DNA of 64,000 nucleotides from Verrucomicrobiota bacterium (GTDB taxonomy: Bacteria > Verrucomicrobiota > Kiritimatiellia > CAIVKH01). Where the stretch lies: NCBI GenBank assembly GCA_024233345.1, contig JACKPT010000006.1, forward strand, positions 1 through 64,000, in the 5' to 3' direction. Below the pieces are notes generated by a model. That model saw only the letters and a list, made by a program, of their open reading frames with translations. It was not told where the DNA came from and searched no databases. The position numbers and the translations under genes were made by a program. Below, piece after piece: positions 7,765 through 16,639 of the stretch (the stretch's first letter is position 1; every line of letters begins with the position of its first letter).

Positions 7765-9894
7765 ATGAGAGTCCACGAACTAGCCAAAGAACTGAACATT
7801 CACAGCGATGAGCTGCTCGAAAGCCTTCAAGGGCTCAATTTCGAAGTCGGCAGTCGATTAAGCGGATTGACGGAAGAGCAGATCGCTGCCGCACGGGCCT
7901 ATTTCCGGATCAAGGCCGAGCAGGACAAGGCCGCGAAGGAAAAGGCGATCGCTGCGGCCAGCCGGAAAAAGGCGGAGGCGACAGCCAAGGAACCCGCCCC
8001 CCCTGCGGCAAGCCGCCCCCCCGAACCTTCCCCCGGCAAGGCTGAAACTGCGGTTACCAAGGAAGAACCGGATCCTGAACAGACCGCCGAGACCTCCGAA
8101 GAGGATGATCATGTCCTGATCATCAAGCCGCCCATTGTCGTCCGGGAGTTTGCCGAACAGCTTGGCCTCAAGCCCAATCAGTTGATTGCCGAACTGATGG
8201 GGATGAACATCTTTGCCTCGATCAACCAGAAAATTGAGATTAAGACCGCGCAACTGGTGGCGGCGAAGCATGGCTTCACCATCGAACAGGAACGCAAGAA
8301 GCCGGTGGAGAAGAAGCCGCCGCCAACCCCGGAAGAGCAATTGCCCAAGCCGGTAGCGGACAAGCCGGGCGAATTGAAAACCCGGCCTCCGGTGGTTTGT
8401 TTCATGGGTCATGTCGATCACGGCAAAACATCGTTGATGGACAGAATCCGAAACACCAAGGTCACCGCGAGTGAAGCAGGAGGCATCACCCAGCACATTG
8501 GTGCCTATACCGTGACCCAGGGTAACGGGAACCAAATCACCTTTCTCGACACGCCCGGCCACGAGGCGTTCACAAAGATGCGCGCGCGCGGGGCCAACCT
8601 GACCGATATTGCCGTGATTGTCATTGATGCCGTGGACGGCATGATGCCCCAGACCAAGGAGGCCATTCAGCACGCACGGGCCGCCGGGGTTTCCATCATG
8701 ATCGCGATCAACAAGATCGATTTGCGCGCGGCCAACATCGACCGGGTCAAGACCCAGTTGCAGCAGGACAGCCTCACCCCCGAAGACTGGGGCGGCGAGA
8801 CCATCTGTTGTCCGGTCAGCGCAATCAGTGGTGATGGTGTAGACCACCTGCTGGAAATGATTTCCCTCCAAGCCGAGGTGCTGGAACTCAAGGCCAACCC
8901 GCAACGGCATGCCGAGGGCTTCATTGTCGAGGCGAGGATGGAAACCGGCATGGGGCCCACGGCAACCCTGCTGGTCCGGAACGGCACCCTGAAACTCGGG
9001 GATATCGTTTTGTGCGGGCCTCACTGGGGCAAGGTCAAGGCCCTCATCGATGCCGGCGGGAACAAAGTGAAACAGGCCGGCCCCTCCCATGCCGTCAAGG
9101 TGCTGGGACTGTCCGGGGTGCCGGAGGCGGGGGCGGAATTTTCCGTGGTCGAAAACGAAAAGATCGCCAAGGAAATTCATGCCCAGCGGCAGGAAGAGTT
9201 GCGGGAGAAAAACCTCACCGCAGCATCGCCCAAAAAGATGTCGATCGAATCCCTGTTTCAACAGGGGGCCGGCGAAGAACGAAAGTCTCTTCCCCTGATC
9301 ATCAAGTCCGATGTTCAAGGCTCTCTGGAAGCAATCCAGTACCTCCTCGACGGGATCAAGAGCGATAAAGTAGGAATCAAAACCGTGCTCACCGGCATCG
9401 GCAATGTCTCGGTCAACGACATCCTCCTTGCCAAGGCCTCCAAGGCCCTGATTATTGGCTTCAATGTCAGCAAGGAAAACGGCGTCACCGCAGCAGCCAA
9501 GCGGGAGGGCGTTGAAATCCGCCTGTACAGCATCATCTATGAACTGGCCGACGACCTGAAGGTCAATCTGCTGAATCTGCTCGATCCCATGGTACGTGAA
9601 AATGTCCATGGTCAGGCGATCATCAAGCAGGTGTTCGACCTCGGCAAAAAGGGCAAGGTCGCGGGCTGTCTGGTCACGTCGGGACGGGCAACCAGCCGCT
9701 CACGGGCCCGTATCAAGCGCGAGGGCGAAATCATTCATGCCGGGTCGGTCTCCAATCTCAAACGCTACCAGAACGATGCCAATGAGGTTCGCGAAGGTCA
9801 GGAGTGCGGGATTCGGCTCGACAACTTCAGCGACTTCCACGAAGGCGACATCATCGAGTTGTACGACGTTGAGAAGATCGCTCAGCAACTGTAA
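7765..9894 (+). CDS. infB: Translation initiation factor IF-2
   Basis: GTPase that brings initiator tRNA to the 30S subunit and promotes subunit joining. The 709-residue protein starts with an IF2 N-terminal motif (MRVHELAKELNIHSDELLES), has a charged Ala/Lys/Glu/Pro linker to about residue 125, a second N-terminal-type helix-bundle motif (VREFAEQLGLKPNQLIAEL), then the G domain with GHVDHGKT, DTPGHE and NKID. Domains II to IV follow, ending near HEGDIIELYDVEKI. The ATG at 7765 is chosen over an upstream in-frame codon inside nusA because it fits the family N-terminus exactly. Sits four bases after nusA, so translationally linked. Confidence 0.97.
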   Translation: MRVHELAKELNIHSDELLESLQGLNFEVGSRLSGLTEEQIAAARAYFRIKAEQDKAAKEKAIAAASRKKAEATAKEPAPPAASRPPEPSPGKAETAVTKEEPDPEQTAETSEEDDHVLIIKPPIVVREFAEQLGLKPNQLIAELMGMNIFASINQKIEIKTAQLVAAKHGFTIEQERKKPVEKKPPPTPEEQLPKPVADKPGELKTRPPVVCFMGHVDHGKTSLMDRIRNTKVTASEAGGITQHIGAYTVTQGNGNQITFLDTPGHEAFTKMRARGANLTDIAVIVIDAVDGMMPQTKEAIQHARAAGVSIMIAINKIDLRAANIDRVKTQLQQDSLTPEDWGGETICCPVSAISGDGVDHLLEMISLQAEVLELKANPQRHAEGFIVEARMETGMGPTATLLVRNGTLKLGDIVLCGPHWGKVKALIDAGGNKVKQAGPSHAVKVLGLSGVPEAGAEFSVVENEKIAKEIHAQRQEELREKNLTAASPKKMSIESLFQQGAGEERKSLPLIIKSDVQGSLEAIQYLLDGIKSDKVGIKTVLTGIGNVSVNDILLAKASKALIIGFNVSKENGVTAAAKREGVEIRLYSIIYELADDLKVNLLNLLDPMVRENVHGQAIIKQVFDLGKKGKVAGCLVTSGRATSRSRARIKREGEIIHAGSVSNLKRYQNDANEVREGQECGIRLDNFSDFHEGDIIELYDVEKIAQQL

Positions 9895-9939
9895 TCGCAC
9901 GGCGCACCGCGCCCTGTTTCACCGCGAAGGAGGCCGAAG

Positions 9940-10329
9940 ATGAAGGGGGACCGCCTTACCCGGATCAACACCCTGCTTCAGCATGAATTAGCCGAGGCCA
10001 TGTTTCGCGTGATCAACGAACCCGGATTTGAACCTTCTGCGGTGACGATCACCCGGGTGGAAACCAGCTCCAATTTGCGGAATGCCCGGGTGCATGTTTC
10101 GATCCGGGCCGAGGCGCATGCCCAGCGGGCAATGCTCCGTTTGCTGATGCAGCACCGCGGCGATCTTCAGGCAATCATCGGGCGGAACGTCACCATGAAG
10201 TACACCCCCCACCTGACCATCGTGCTCGATGACTCGCTGGAAGAGGGTGACCGGATTTTGCATCTGATTGAGGATATCGAGCACGCGCATCCGGAGTGGA
10301 CCGATGAGGAGGACCATGTCGAGGGATAA
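9940..10329 (+). CDS. rbfA: 30S ribosome-binding factor A
   Basis: Late 30S subunit assembly and 16S rRNA 5' processing factor. The 129-residue protein matches the single KH-type RbfA domain: TRINTLLQHELAEAMFRVIN, then VTITRVETSSNLRNARVHVS, and the C-terminal strand YTPHLTIVLDDSLEEGDRI. GAAGGAGG lies upstream of the ATG. Its end overlaps truB by 14 bases, consistent with the conserved infB-rbfA-truB order found in many bacteria. Confidence 0.93.
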   Translation: MKGDRLTRINTLLQHELAEAMFRVINEPGFEPSAVTITRVETSSNLRNARVHVSIRAEAHAQRAMLRLLMQHRGDLQAIIGRNVTMKYTPHLTIVLDDSLEEGDRILHLIEDIEHAHPEWTDEEDHVEG

Positions 10330-11095
10330 CCCTCCATCGGCCAGGCTGGTCTATGCCGGAGGTCCCCTCCGTGACATATCCCCCTGGGACGGATTGTTGC
10401 TGGTGGACAAACCGAGCGGCATGACCTCCCACGATGTCGTGCACCGCATCCGCCGCACCTTCAAGATTAAGAAGGTCGGGCACGGAGGAACGCTCGATCC
10501 GATGGCGACCGGGCTGCTGCTCATCCTGACCGGACGGGGCACCAAACTTTCCGGCGACTGCATGGGGTCCGATAAAATCTATACCGGAACCATGACCCTG
10601 GGCATCACCACCGACAGCCAGGATGCGGATGGGACCCCGCTCGAAACCCGGCCCTTCGAATCGGTCAGCCGGGAAGCGGTGGAGGCGGCGATGAAGCAGT
10701 TGACCGGCGACATTCACCAGGTTCCGCCCATGGTTTCCGCGATCAAAAAAAATGGTGTCCCGCTCTACAAGCTCGCCCGCAAAGGGGAAACCGTGGAACG
10801 GGAGCCACGATTGATCCACGTCTATCGTTTTGTCATCGACCGGTTTTCCCTGCCCGAAATCGACTTTACCGTCTCCTGCACCAAGGGCACCTATGTGCGC
10901 ACCCTGGCGGCAGACCTCGGGGAGATGGTGGGGTGCGGCGCACACCTGACCGCATTGCGGCGGACGGCATCGGGACAGTTTTCCCTGGAGGAAGCCAAAC
11001 CGCTCAACGAGCTTCTGGAACTCTCCGAGGTTGAGCTCCAGAAGCATATCCTCCCCATGCCAAAGGCCAAGTTGCGGTTAGCCATGCCGGGATGA
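10316..11095 (+). CDS. truB: tRNA pseudouridine(55) synthase
   Basis: Converts U55 of the T-loop of tRNAs to pseudouridine. The protein (259 residues) contains the catalytic motif HGGTLDPMATG with the nucleophilic aspartate, the N-terminal DGLLLVDKPSGMTSHDVV, and SCTKGTYVRTLAADLG. The ATG at 10316 inside the end of rbfA is preferred: GAGGAGG lies six bases upstream and the sequence before it is rbfA in another frame. It lacks an obvious PUA domain, ending soon after the catalytic domain. Its stop overlaps the ribF start (ATGA). Confidence 0.94.
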   Translation: MSRDNPPSARLVYAGGPLRDISPWDGLLLVDKPSGMTSHDVVHRIRRTFKIKKVGHGGTLDPMATGLLLILTGRGTKLSGDCMGSDKIYTGTMTLGITTDSQDADGTPLETRPFESVSREAVEAAMKQLTGDIHQVPPMVSAIKKNGVPLYKLARKGETVEREPRLIHVYRFVIDRFSLPEIDFTVSCTKGTYVRTLAADLGEMVGCGAHLTALRRTASGQFSLEEAKPLNELLELSEVELQKHILPMPKAKLRLAMPG

Positions 11096-12039
11096 AGACC
11101 GTCGACCAGATGGAAGCCCTGGCCGGAATAACCGGGCCAGTCGTCCTTGCCGCCGGGATGTTTGATGGTGTGCACCTCGGCCATATTGCCCTGCTCGCCG
11201 AAGCCCGACGCCGGGCCATTGCCCTCGGGGGTGAAGCGTGGGTCCTGACCTTTGCCGATCACCCCCAGCGGACCCTTGCCCCGGATCGCGCCCCCCCCTT
11301 GCTGACCACGCCGGAACAAAAATGTGCCCTGCTGGCCCAGCACGGGATGGCTGGCTGCCTCCTGCTCCCGTTTACCAAGACCCTTTCCCGGATCGAGCCA
11401 GAGGCGTTCATCAGCCTTCTCCAGGATTCCATTCCCTCCCTTCGCGGGCTGGTGGTTGGCGAAAACTGGCGATTCGGACATCGAGCGCGCGGTGATGTCC
11501 AACTCCTGCGGAAACTCGGCCATCCACTCGGTCTGGAAATCATCGTTCCCGAGTCGGTCACCTGGCAAGGCGCGGTCATCTCCAGCACGCGGATTCGCGA
11601 GGCCATTGCCCAGGGCAACATGGCTGATGCCCGCGCGATGCTGGGACGACGCCCGGACTATGTGGGCGAGGTTGTGCATGGTCTCAAGCGAGGGCGCAAA
11701 CTCGGATTCCCAACGGCAAATCTGGACCTGCACGGCATCCTTCTCCCCGCCCCCGGCATCTATGCGGGCTGGGCGATGGTGGAGGATTCCGGGCGTCAAC
11801 CGGCCGCGGTGTATTGCCCTCAGGCGGGCCGTGAACATCCGGCCGCCATCGAGGTACATCTCCTGGACGGCGCACCGGATCTCTATGGAAAAACCCTGCG
11901 ACTGGAGTTGGTCTGCCGCTTGCGCGAAGACACCATGCGGTTTGATTGCGAGGCGGATCTCCGGGAACAGATTCGCCAGGATGTCCAATGCGTCCGCCGC
12001 ACCCTCGAACAGGAGACCGATCATGCCCCGCACAGCTAA
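11092..12039 (+). CDS. ribF: Bifunctional riboflavin kinase / FAD synthetase
   Basis: Phosphorylates riboflavin to FMN and adenylates FMN to FAD. The N-terminal nucleotidyltransferase domain has the HIGH-like motif FDGVHLGH and SSTRIREAI; the C-terminal flavokinase domain has RGRKLGFPTANL and PAPGIYAGWAMV. At 315 residues it is full length. It overlaps truB by four bases (ATGA) and is overlapped by the following hydrolase gene, so the five-gene run from nusA is tightly packed and probably cotranscribed. Confidence 0.95.
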   Translation: MKTVDQMEALAGITGPVVLAAGMFDGVHLGHIALLAEARRRAIALGGEAWVLTFADHPQRTLAPDRAPPLLTTPEQKCALLAQHGMAGCLLLPFTKTLSRIEPEAFISLLQDSIPSLRGLVVGENWRFGHRARGDVQLLRKLGHPLGLEIIVPESVTWQGAVISSTRIREAIAQGNMADARAMLGRRPDYVGEVVHGLKRGRKLGFPTANLDLHGILLPAPGIYAGWAMVEDSGRQPAAVYCPQAGREHPAAIEVHLLDGAPDLYGKTLRLELVCRLREDTMRFDCEADLREQIRQDVQCVRRTLEQETDHAPHS

Positions 12040-12877
12040 ACCACCCCTCCTGCCCGGCGAATTGATCAGCCTTCCCCTGGGTAAAACCCTGCGCCCCCTC
12101 GATGGGTTTATCGCCCGGTCGGGAAAACAGCGGGCGCGTTCCCTGCTGGTTTTTGTGCACGGTATGGGCAGCAACTTTTATCGGTCCGCATTCAAGAAAA
12201 CCTGGATGCAGGCGGTTCGGGGCACCCGGTACGATCTGCTGAGTTTCAACAACCGGGGCGCGGAGCAGGATACCGCCCACGAGAAATTCCGCGACTGCCT
12301 CCGCGACCTGGACGCCGCACTCGATGGGGCGAGAGCGCTCGGGTATCGCGCCATGATTCTGATCGGCCACAGCACCGGCTGTCAGAAGATCGCCTACTAT
12401 CAAGCGGTACGGAACCGGAAGGATGTAAAGGCGTTACTCTTGACCGCGATTGGCGACGACTACGAAATCCTGCGCCGCGACCTCGGCGCGTCCTTCACAC
12501 GAAAGGTCACCCGGGCCCGGGCCCTCGTCGCGGAAGGCCGTCCGGATGCGCTGGTCCAGGGCATTGGATTTCCCTTTGCCGCGCACCGATTTCTGAGTAT
12601 CGCCGACCCGGACCAATTGGAGGCCAGGCTGTTTCGGTTTGATGGCCCCATGCGCCACGTGGGCAAGGTGCGTTGCCCGATTCTCGGGATCTTTCCCGAA
12701 GCGGAGGAATATGCGGTGATTCCAGTCCAGGAGGCCGCGCGGCAACTTCAAGCCAAGGCCAGACAGGCCAACCCGTGTGATGTTTGCCTGATTCCCGGAG
12801 CCAACCATGGATTCAAGGGGCGGGAACTGGAGGCAGTCCGGGCGGGGATGGACTGGATCCACCGTATCGTCGGTTGA
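12023..12877 (+). CDS. Alpha/beta-hydrolase family protein
   Basis: A 284-residue cytoplasmic protein with an alpha/beta-hydrolase fold: LLVFVHGMGSNFYRSAF gives the oxyanion-hole HG motif, IGHSTGCQK the nucleophile elbow with serine, and PGANHGFKG near the C-terminus the catalytic histidine. The acid is probably in the stretch GIFPEAEEYAVIP. Substrate unknown; the layout resembles DUF1749-type hydrolases, but that is a guess. The ATG at 12023 overlaps ribF by 17 bases and has AGGAGA upstream. It is the last gene of the nusA operon, convergent with smpB with no gap at all (stops at 12877 and 12878). Confidence 0.8.
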   Translation: MPRTAKPPLLPGELISLPLGKTLRPLDGFIARSGKQRARSLLVFVHGMGSNFYRSAFKKTWMQAVRGTRYDLLSFNNRGAEQDTAHEKFRDCLRDLDAALDGARALGYRAMILIGHSTGCQKIAYYQAVRNRKDVKALLLTAIGDDYEILRRDLGASFTRKVTRARALVAEGRPDALVQGIGFPFAAHRFLSIADPDQLEARLFRFDGPMRHVGKVRCPILGIFPEAEEYAVIPVQEAARQLQAKARQANPCDVCLIPGANHGFKGRELEAVRAGMDWIHRIVG

Positions 12878-13360
12878 TTATCGGCGGCTCAGGCGCGCGA
12901 TGGTGCGGGCCGTTTCCCGATCCTGCACCTTCTTTTTCAAGGAATCCCGCTTGTCGATGGCCAGCTTGCCCTTGGCCACGGCAATTTCCACCTTGATCAA
13001 TCCCCGATGGAGATAGAGGCGGGTGGGTACCAGCGTCCGGCCTTTCTCCGCGACCTGTCCGGTAAGCCGGTCGAGTTCCCGGCGATGCAGGAGCAGCGTG
13101 CGGACCCGCACCGGATCCTGATCGTCAGTGCGGGCATGGGGATACGGCTGAACATGCATGTTGTACAAGAGCATTTGCCCGTCTTCGATGCGGGCAAATG
13201 CCTCGTTGAGGCTGGCTTTGCCGTCGCGAATCGATTTGACCTCGGCGCCCTGAAGAGCGATGCCCGCCTCCAGCTTCTCCAGAAACTGGTACTCGTGAGA
13301 AGCCTTGCGATTGCTGGCAAGGGTTTGCGAGCCTCCGCGTTTATCCGGGGCGCCGGTCAT
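12878..13360 (-). CDS. smpB: SsrA-binding protein SmpB
   Basis: Partner of tmRNA in rescue of stalled ribosomes. The 160-residue protein shows SNRKASHEYQFLEKLEAGIA, LQGAEVKSIRDGKASLNEAF, the basic core VPTRLYLHRGLIKVEIAVA and the C-terminal KRDSLKKKVQDRETAR helix that enters the mRNA channel. The tmRNA gene itself was not found in the window. It follows rpoZ by 18 bases and is probably cotranscribed with it. Confidence 0.96.
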   Translation of the reverse strand: MTGAPDKRGGSQTLASNRKASHEYQFLEKLEAGIALQGAEVKSIRDGKASLNEAFARIEDGQMLLYNMHVQPYPHARTDDQDPVRVRTLLLHRRELDRLTGQVAEKGRTLVPTRLYLHRGLIKVEIAVAKGKLAIDKRDSLKKKVQDRETARTIARLSRR

Positions 13361-13378
13361 GGCGAGGTCTCGACTGCT

Positions 13379-13621
13379 TTACAGAGCGATCAGGTTGTCT
13401 GAAGCCGGCGAATTTTGGGTCGACGCGGTGAATTCAACCGTGAGCTTGCCCTCGGCGATCTCCATCAGTGCGATGTCGAGATTCGATTGATGGGTATGAA
13501 GCGGCTTCACGAGCGGACGCTGACCATTGTTCAACTGGCGCACCCGGCGGGAGACCATGTTGATCAGCAGCGGAATATTCTCAATCCGGTTCTTGGCCCG
13601 GTCCAGATAGGTTACATTCAT
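13379..13621 (-). CDS. rpoZ: DNA-directed RNA polymerase subunit omega
   Basis: Small subunit that helps fold and assemble beta-prime. The 80 residues start MNVTYLDRAKNRIENIPLLI, contain MVSRRVRQLNNGQRPLV (the conserved RARQL-like helix) and ALMEIAEGKLT (the conserved ALxEIxxGKI stretch). It is full length. An upstream 150-base gap separates it from the divergent nucleotide-sugar decarboxylase gene and must hold both promoters. Confidence 0.9.
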   Translation of the reverse strand: MNVTYLDRAKNRIENIPLLINMVSRRVRQLNNGQRPLVKPLHTHQSNLDIALMEIAEGKLTVEFTASTQNSPASDNLIAL

Positions 13622-13771
13622 TCGACATCAACCCCTTTTCAAGAAAGCAAGTGGGGGAGAGTAGGAGCAGGGGGTGGCTTTGTCAATGGTAGAAATACCC
13701 CGGTTTGAGGTTGTTCCTGTCAATCGCTTCGCCTATCATGGTGAATCAATCAATTTTGGGAAGGAATGAGC

Positions 13772-14731
13772 ATGAGTACAACGGAGTTCACCACTGTCAT
13801 CACCGGGGCGGCCGGCTTTCTCGGCTCCCATCTCACGGATCTGCTGCTCTCGAAGGGGCACCGGGTAATCGGGATCGACAATTTAATTACCGGCAACCTG
13901 GACAATCTCAAGCACCTGGAGAAGGAAACGCGCTTTTCATTCATCGAGCAGGATGTGACCACGGACTTGTCGATCGAGGGGAAAGTCGACTTCATCTTTC
14001 ACTTTGCCTCCCCCGCGAGCCCGATTGACTATCTGGAGCTCCCGATCCAAACCCTGAAAGTGGGGGCGCTGGGGACCCACAAGGCGCTCGGACTGGCCCG
14101 GGCCAAGAATGCCCGGATTCTGCTCGCCTCCACCTCCGAGGTGTACGGCGACCCACTGGTCCACCCCCAACCCGAATCCTATTGGGGCAACGTAAACCCG
14201 ATCGGTCCCCGCGGCGTGTACGACGAAGCCAAGCGGTTCGCGGAGGCCATGACCATGGCCTATCACCGCTATCACGGTGTGGAAACCCGCATCGTTCGCA
14301 TCTTCAATACCTATGGCCCCCGGATGCGACCCCATGACGGGCGGGTGGTCCCGGCGTTTGTGACCCAGGCCCTGAAGAATGAATCCATCACCGTATTTGG
14401 CGATGGCAGCCAGACCCGCAGTTTCTGTTATGTGGCTGACCTGGTCGCGGGAATTTATGCCCTCTCCCAGAGTCAGGAGGTGAACCCGGTGAATATCGGC
14501 AATCCCCGGGAAATGAGCGTCCTCGAGTTTGCCGAAACCATCCGTACCCGTTGCGACAGCAGTTCGATCATCGAGTTCAAGCCGCTTCCGGTGGATGACC
14601 CCAAGATTCGCCAACCCAATATTACCCGGGCCCGGGAGATCCTGAACTGGGAGCCCAAGGTCGCCCTGGAAGAGGGTTTGACTCCGACGATTGCCTATTT
14701 CCGCGAACTGATGACCCGGGGGGTCATTTAG
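13772..14731 (+). CDS. UDP-glucuronate decarboxylase (UDP-xylose synthase family)
   Basis: NAD-dependent short-chain dehydrogenase/reductase of the extended type, 319 residues. The Rossmann motif GAAGFLGSHL, DNLITGNLDNL, the active-site YDEAKRFAEA (YxxxK), and RIVRIFNTYGPRM followed by PHDGRVVPAFVTQAL match UXS enzymes that turn UDP-glucuronic acid into UDP-xylose. Product would feed polysaccharide or glycoprotein synthesis. Two ATGs are six bases apart; the second, at 13772, has GGAAGG at the better distance. UDP-glucose 4,6-dehydratase-type activity is a less likely alternative. Confidence 0.9.
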   Translation: MSTTEFTTVITGAAGFLGSHLTDLLLSKGHRVIGIDNLITGNLDNLKHLEKETRFSFIEQDVTTDLSIEGKVDFIFHFASPASPIDYLELPIQTLKVGALGTHKALGLARAKNARILLASTSEVYGDPLVHPQPESYWGNVNPIGPRGVYDEAKRFAEAMTMAYHRYHGVETRIVRIFNTYGPRMRPHDGRVVPAFVTQALKNESITVFGDGSQTRSFCYVADLVAGIYALSQSQEVNPVNIGNPREMSVLEFAETIRTRCDSSSIIEFKPLPVDDPKIRQPNITRAREILNWEPKVALEEGLTPTIAYFRELMTRGVI

Positions 14732-14782
14732 TCACACGACGAAACTGGCCAGAAACCAGCCGGTCATGGTATAGGGTTGATC

Positions 14783-15334
14783 ATGAAATTGCGTTACTCC
14801 AAACAGGACGGTGGCACCAAGGAATTTGAGTTGGGGGAAAAGTCCATCACCATCGGCCGAAGCCCCGAGGCGGACATTATCCTGCTCGATGACAAGGTTT
14901 CCCGCATCCACTGCGGCGTGCGATTCTGGGATGGTGAATTTTACATCAAGGACCTCAAGTCCAAGAATGGGACCCTCGTCAACAACCGGCGGGTGGAGGT
15001 GGCCAAACTTGGTCCGGGCGACATCATCAAGGTCGGTCATTACACCTTCACCTTTGAGCAGGATGCCGGCGCCGGTGGAACCGAGACCGCAATCCGGGAG
15101 ATCAATGACGAAATGGCATCCGGCAAGGGCTACAATACCCTGTTGAAACAGATCGTGAGTGATGGGGAAAAGGCCGCCCCGCACAAGTCCGGTGAGGCCA
15201 GGCAAACCGCCCACGGCGCAGAATCGGCCGATGCGGACCGTTCCGCGCCGGCGGATGGAACGAGGAAGGTGGTCAAGGCACCGGCTCCGGCCAGACAGCC
15301 CCTGAAGATCACCATCAAACGTCCGGAATCCTGA
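14783..15334 (+). CDS. FHA-domain protein
   Basis: Phosphothreonine-binding signalling protein of 183 residues. The forkhead-associated domain covers about residues 1-95 and has all key residues: TIGRSPEADI (Arg), SRIHCGV (Ser and His), and KSKNGTLVNN (Asn-Gly). The C-terminal 90 residues are Ala/Pro/Lys-rich and probably disordered, ending with a basic stretch. It probably binds a Ser/Thr-phosphorylated partner; none is encoded nearby. Stop lies 24 bases from the convergent threonine synthase-like gene. Confidence 0.87.
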   Translation: MKLRYSKQDGGTKEFELGEKSITIGRSPEADIILLDDKVSRIHCGVRFWDGEFYIKDLKSKNGTLVNNRRVEVAKLGPGDIIKVGHYTFTFEQDAGAGGTETAIREINDEMASGKGYNTLLKQIVSDGEKAAPHKSGEARQTAHGAESADADRSAPADGTRKVVKAPAPARQPLKITIKRPES

Positions 15335-15358
15335 CCAGAGCCGCAGCGCACATCCCGC

Positions 15359-16639
15359 TCAAGTCCCTGGCAAGGCCATCCTGGAAACTGCCTGCAAGGC
15401 ATCGGTGAGGACGGGATCGATGACTTCCGCCGCAACCGCAAACCGGTTCAGGGCCCGTGGATCCTTCAATCCGCTCCCGGTCACCAGCAACACCGTCACC
15501 TCCTCCGGGTCGACCCGGTGATCAGCCGCCATCGACCGCAAACCCGCCCACACCGCCGCCGCCGCGGGCTCGGCAAACACGCCGGAGAGGCGGGCGAGCT
15601 CCGGCATTGCCGCCGCGATCGCATCGTCAGAGACCGTGATGGCCTCGCCTCCCGATTCCACCACCGCCCGAATGGCGGCAATGGCATCCAGAGGCTGGTC
15701 AACCGAAATGGAGTCCGCAAGGGTTGACGCACGCACCGCGGGAACCTGAAGCGCATCCCACCGGTCTGGAATCTGATCGCCGGTTGCGCGCAGCGCGTGA
15801 ATTGCATGGGTGATCGCGGCGCTTCCTTCCGCCTGAATGCAATCGATGCGCGGCAATGAGCGAATCAGGCCCAGCGCATACAGCTCACAAAAGCCTTTCC
15901 ACACCCCGCTGATGATATTGCCGTCACCCACCGAAACCACCACCCGGTCCGGGGTGGCTTCGTTGAACTGTTCCCACAGCTCAAAGCTCACGGTTTTCTT
16001 GCCTTCGCGCGTATAGGGGTTGAATCCGGTCATCCGGTTAAACCAGCCGGTTTCATCGCAGAGCTCCCGGCATACCCGGCAGGCATCGTCGTAGGTCCCG
16101 CGTACCGCGAGGACATGAGCACCATAGGCCGCAAGTTGGGCAAGTTTCGGGGCGGGAGCCGATTCGGGCACCACCACCACGCAGGGAAGGTCGACCGATG
16201 CACACAGGCAGGCCATGGAACACCCGGCATTACCGGTACTGGCCGCGGCGATGACCGAAGCCCCCTGCTCGCGGGCCACCGCAAGCGCGACCGCCCCGGC
16301 CCGATCCTTGAAGGAATTGCTCGGCATGCGGCTGTCATCCTTGAGATAGACATTGTCCATTCCAATCGCCGCGCCAAGCCGGCGGGCCTGATAGAGCGGG
16401 GTTTGCCCGACCACCAGGGGGGAAATGGATTCAAGGGACCGGATGGGGAGCAGATGGGCATAGCGAAATAAATCGCGCCGGCCCGCGGTGAGCAACCGGT
16501 GCAGGTCGGACTCTTCCCGCAGGGCGGCCATGTCATAGGAAACCCCGAGATTGCCGCCACAGGTTGGACAAACAAACAGACCGGGATTTGCGGGGTGACT
16601 CTTGCCGCAGGTGTAGCAAAGCAGTCCGGTCATGTGCAT
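15359..16639 (-). CDS. thrC: Threonine synthase-like PLP enzyme with N-terminal zinc ribbon
   Basis: Fold type II pyridoxal-phosphate enzyme of 426 residues. It starts with a zinc-ribbon (CYTCGKSHPANP ... CPTCGG), as in archaeal-type threonine synthases, then SRMPSNSFKDRAG with the Schiff-base lysine and ASTGNAGCSMACLCA, the phosphate-binding loop region. By sequence threonine synthase (phosphohomoserine to threonine) is the best call. Its setting argues for another look: it overlaps the carbamate kinase gene (TGATG, GGAGG seven bases upstream) and is in line with ygeW, where E. coli has the fold-type-II enzyme YgeX (2,3-diaminopropionate ammonia-lyase). The gene symbol is therefore provisional. 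Confidence 0.78.
   Translation of the reverse strand: MHMTGLLCYTCGKSHPANPGLFVCPTCGGNLGVSYDMAALREESDLHRLLTAGRRDLFRYAHLLPIRSLESISPLVVGQTPLYQARRLGAAIGMDNVYLKDDSRMPSNSFKDRAGAVALAVAREQGASVIAAASTGNAGCSMACLCASVDLPCVVVVPESAPAPKLAQLAAYGAHVLAVRGTYDDACRVCRELCDETGWFNRMTGFNPYTREGKKTVSFELWEQFNEATPDRVVVSVGDGNIISGVWKGFCELYALGLIRSLPRIDCIQAEGSAAITHAIHALRATGDQIPDRWDALQVPAVRASTLADSISVDQPLDAIAAIRAVVESGGEAITVSDDAIAAAMPELARLSGVFAEPAAAAVWAGLRSMAADHRVDPEEVTVLLVTGSGLKDPRALNRFAVAAEVIDPVLTDALQAVSRMALPGT

Noticed and set aside
7858..9609. 583-codon frame on the minus strand
   Set aside because: Antisense shadow of infB.
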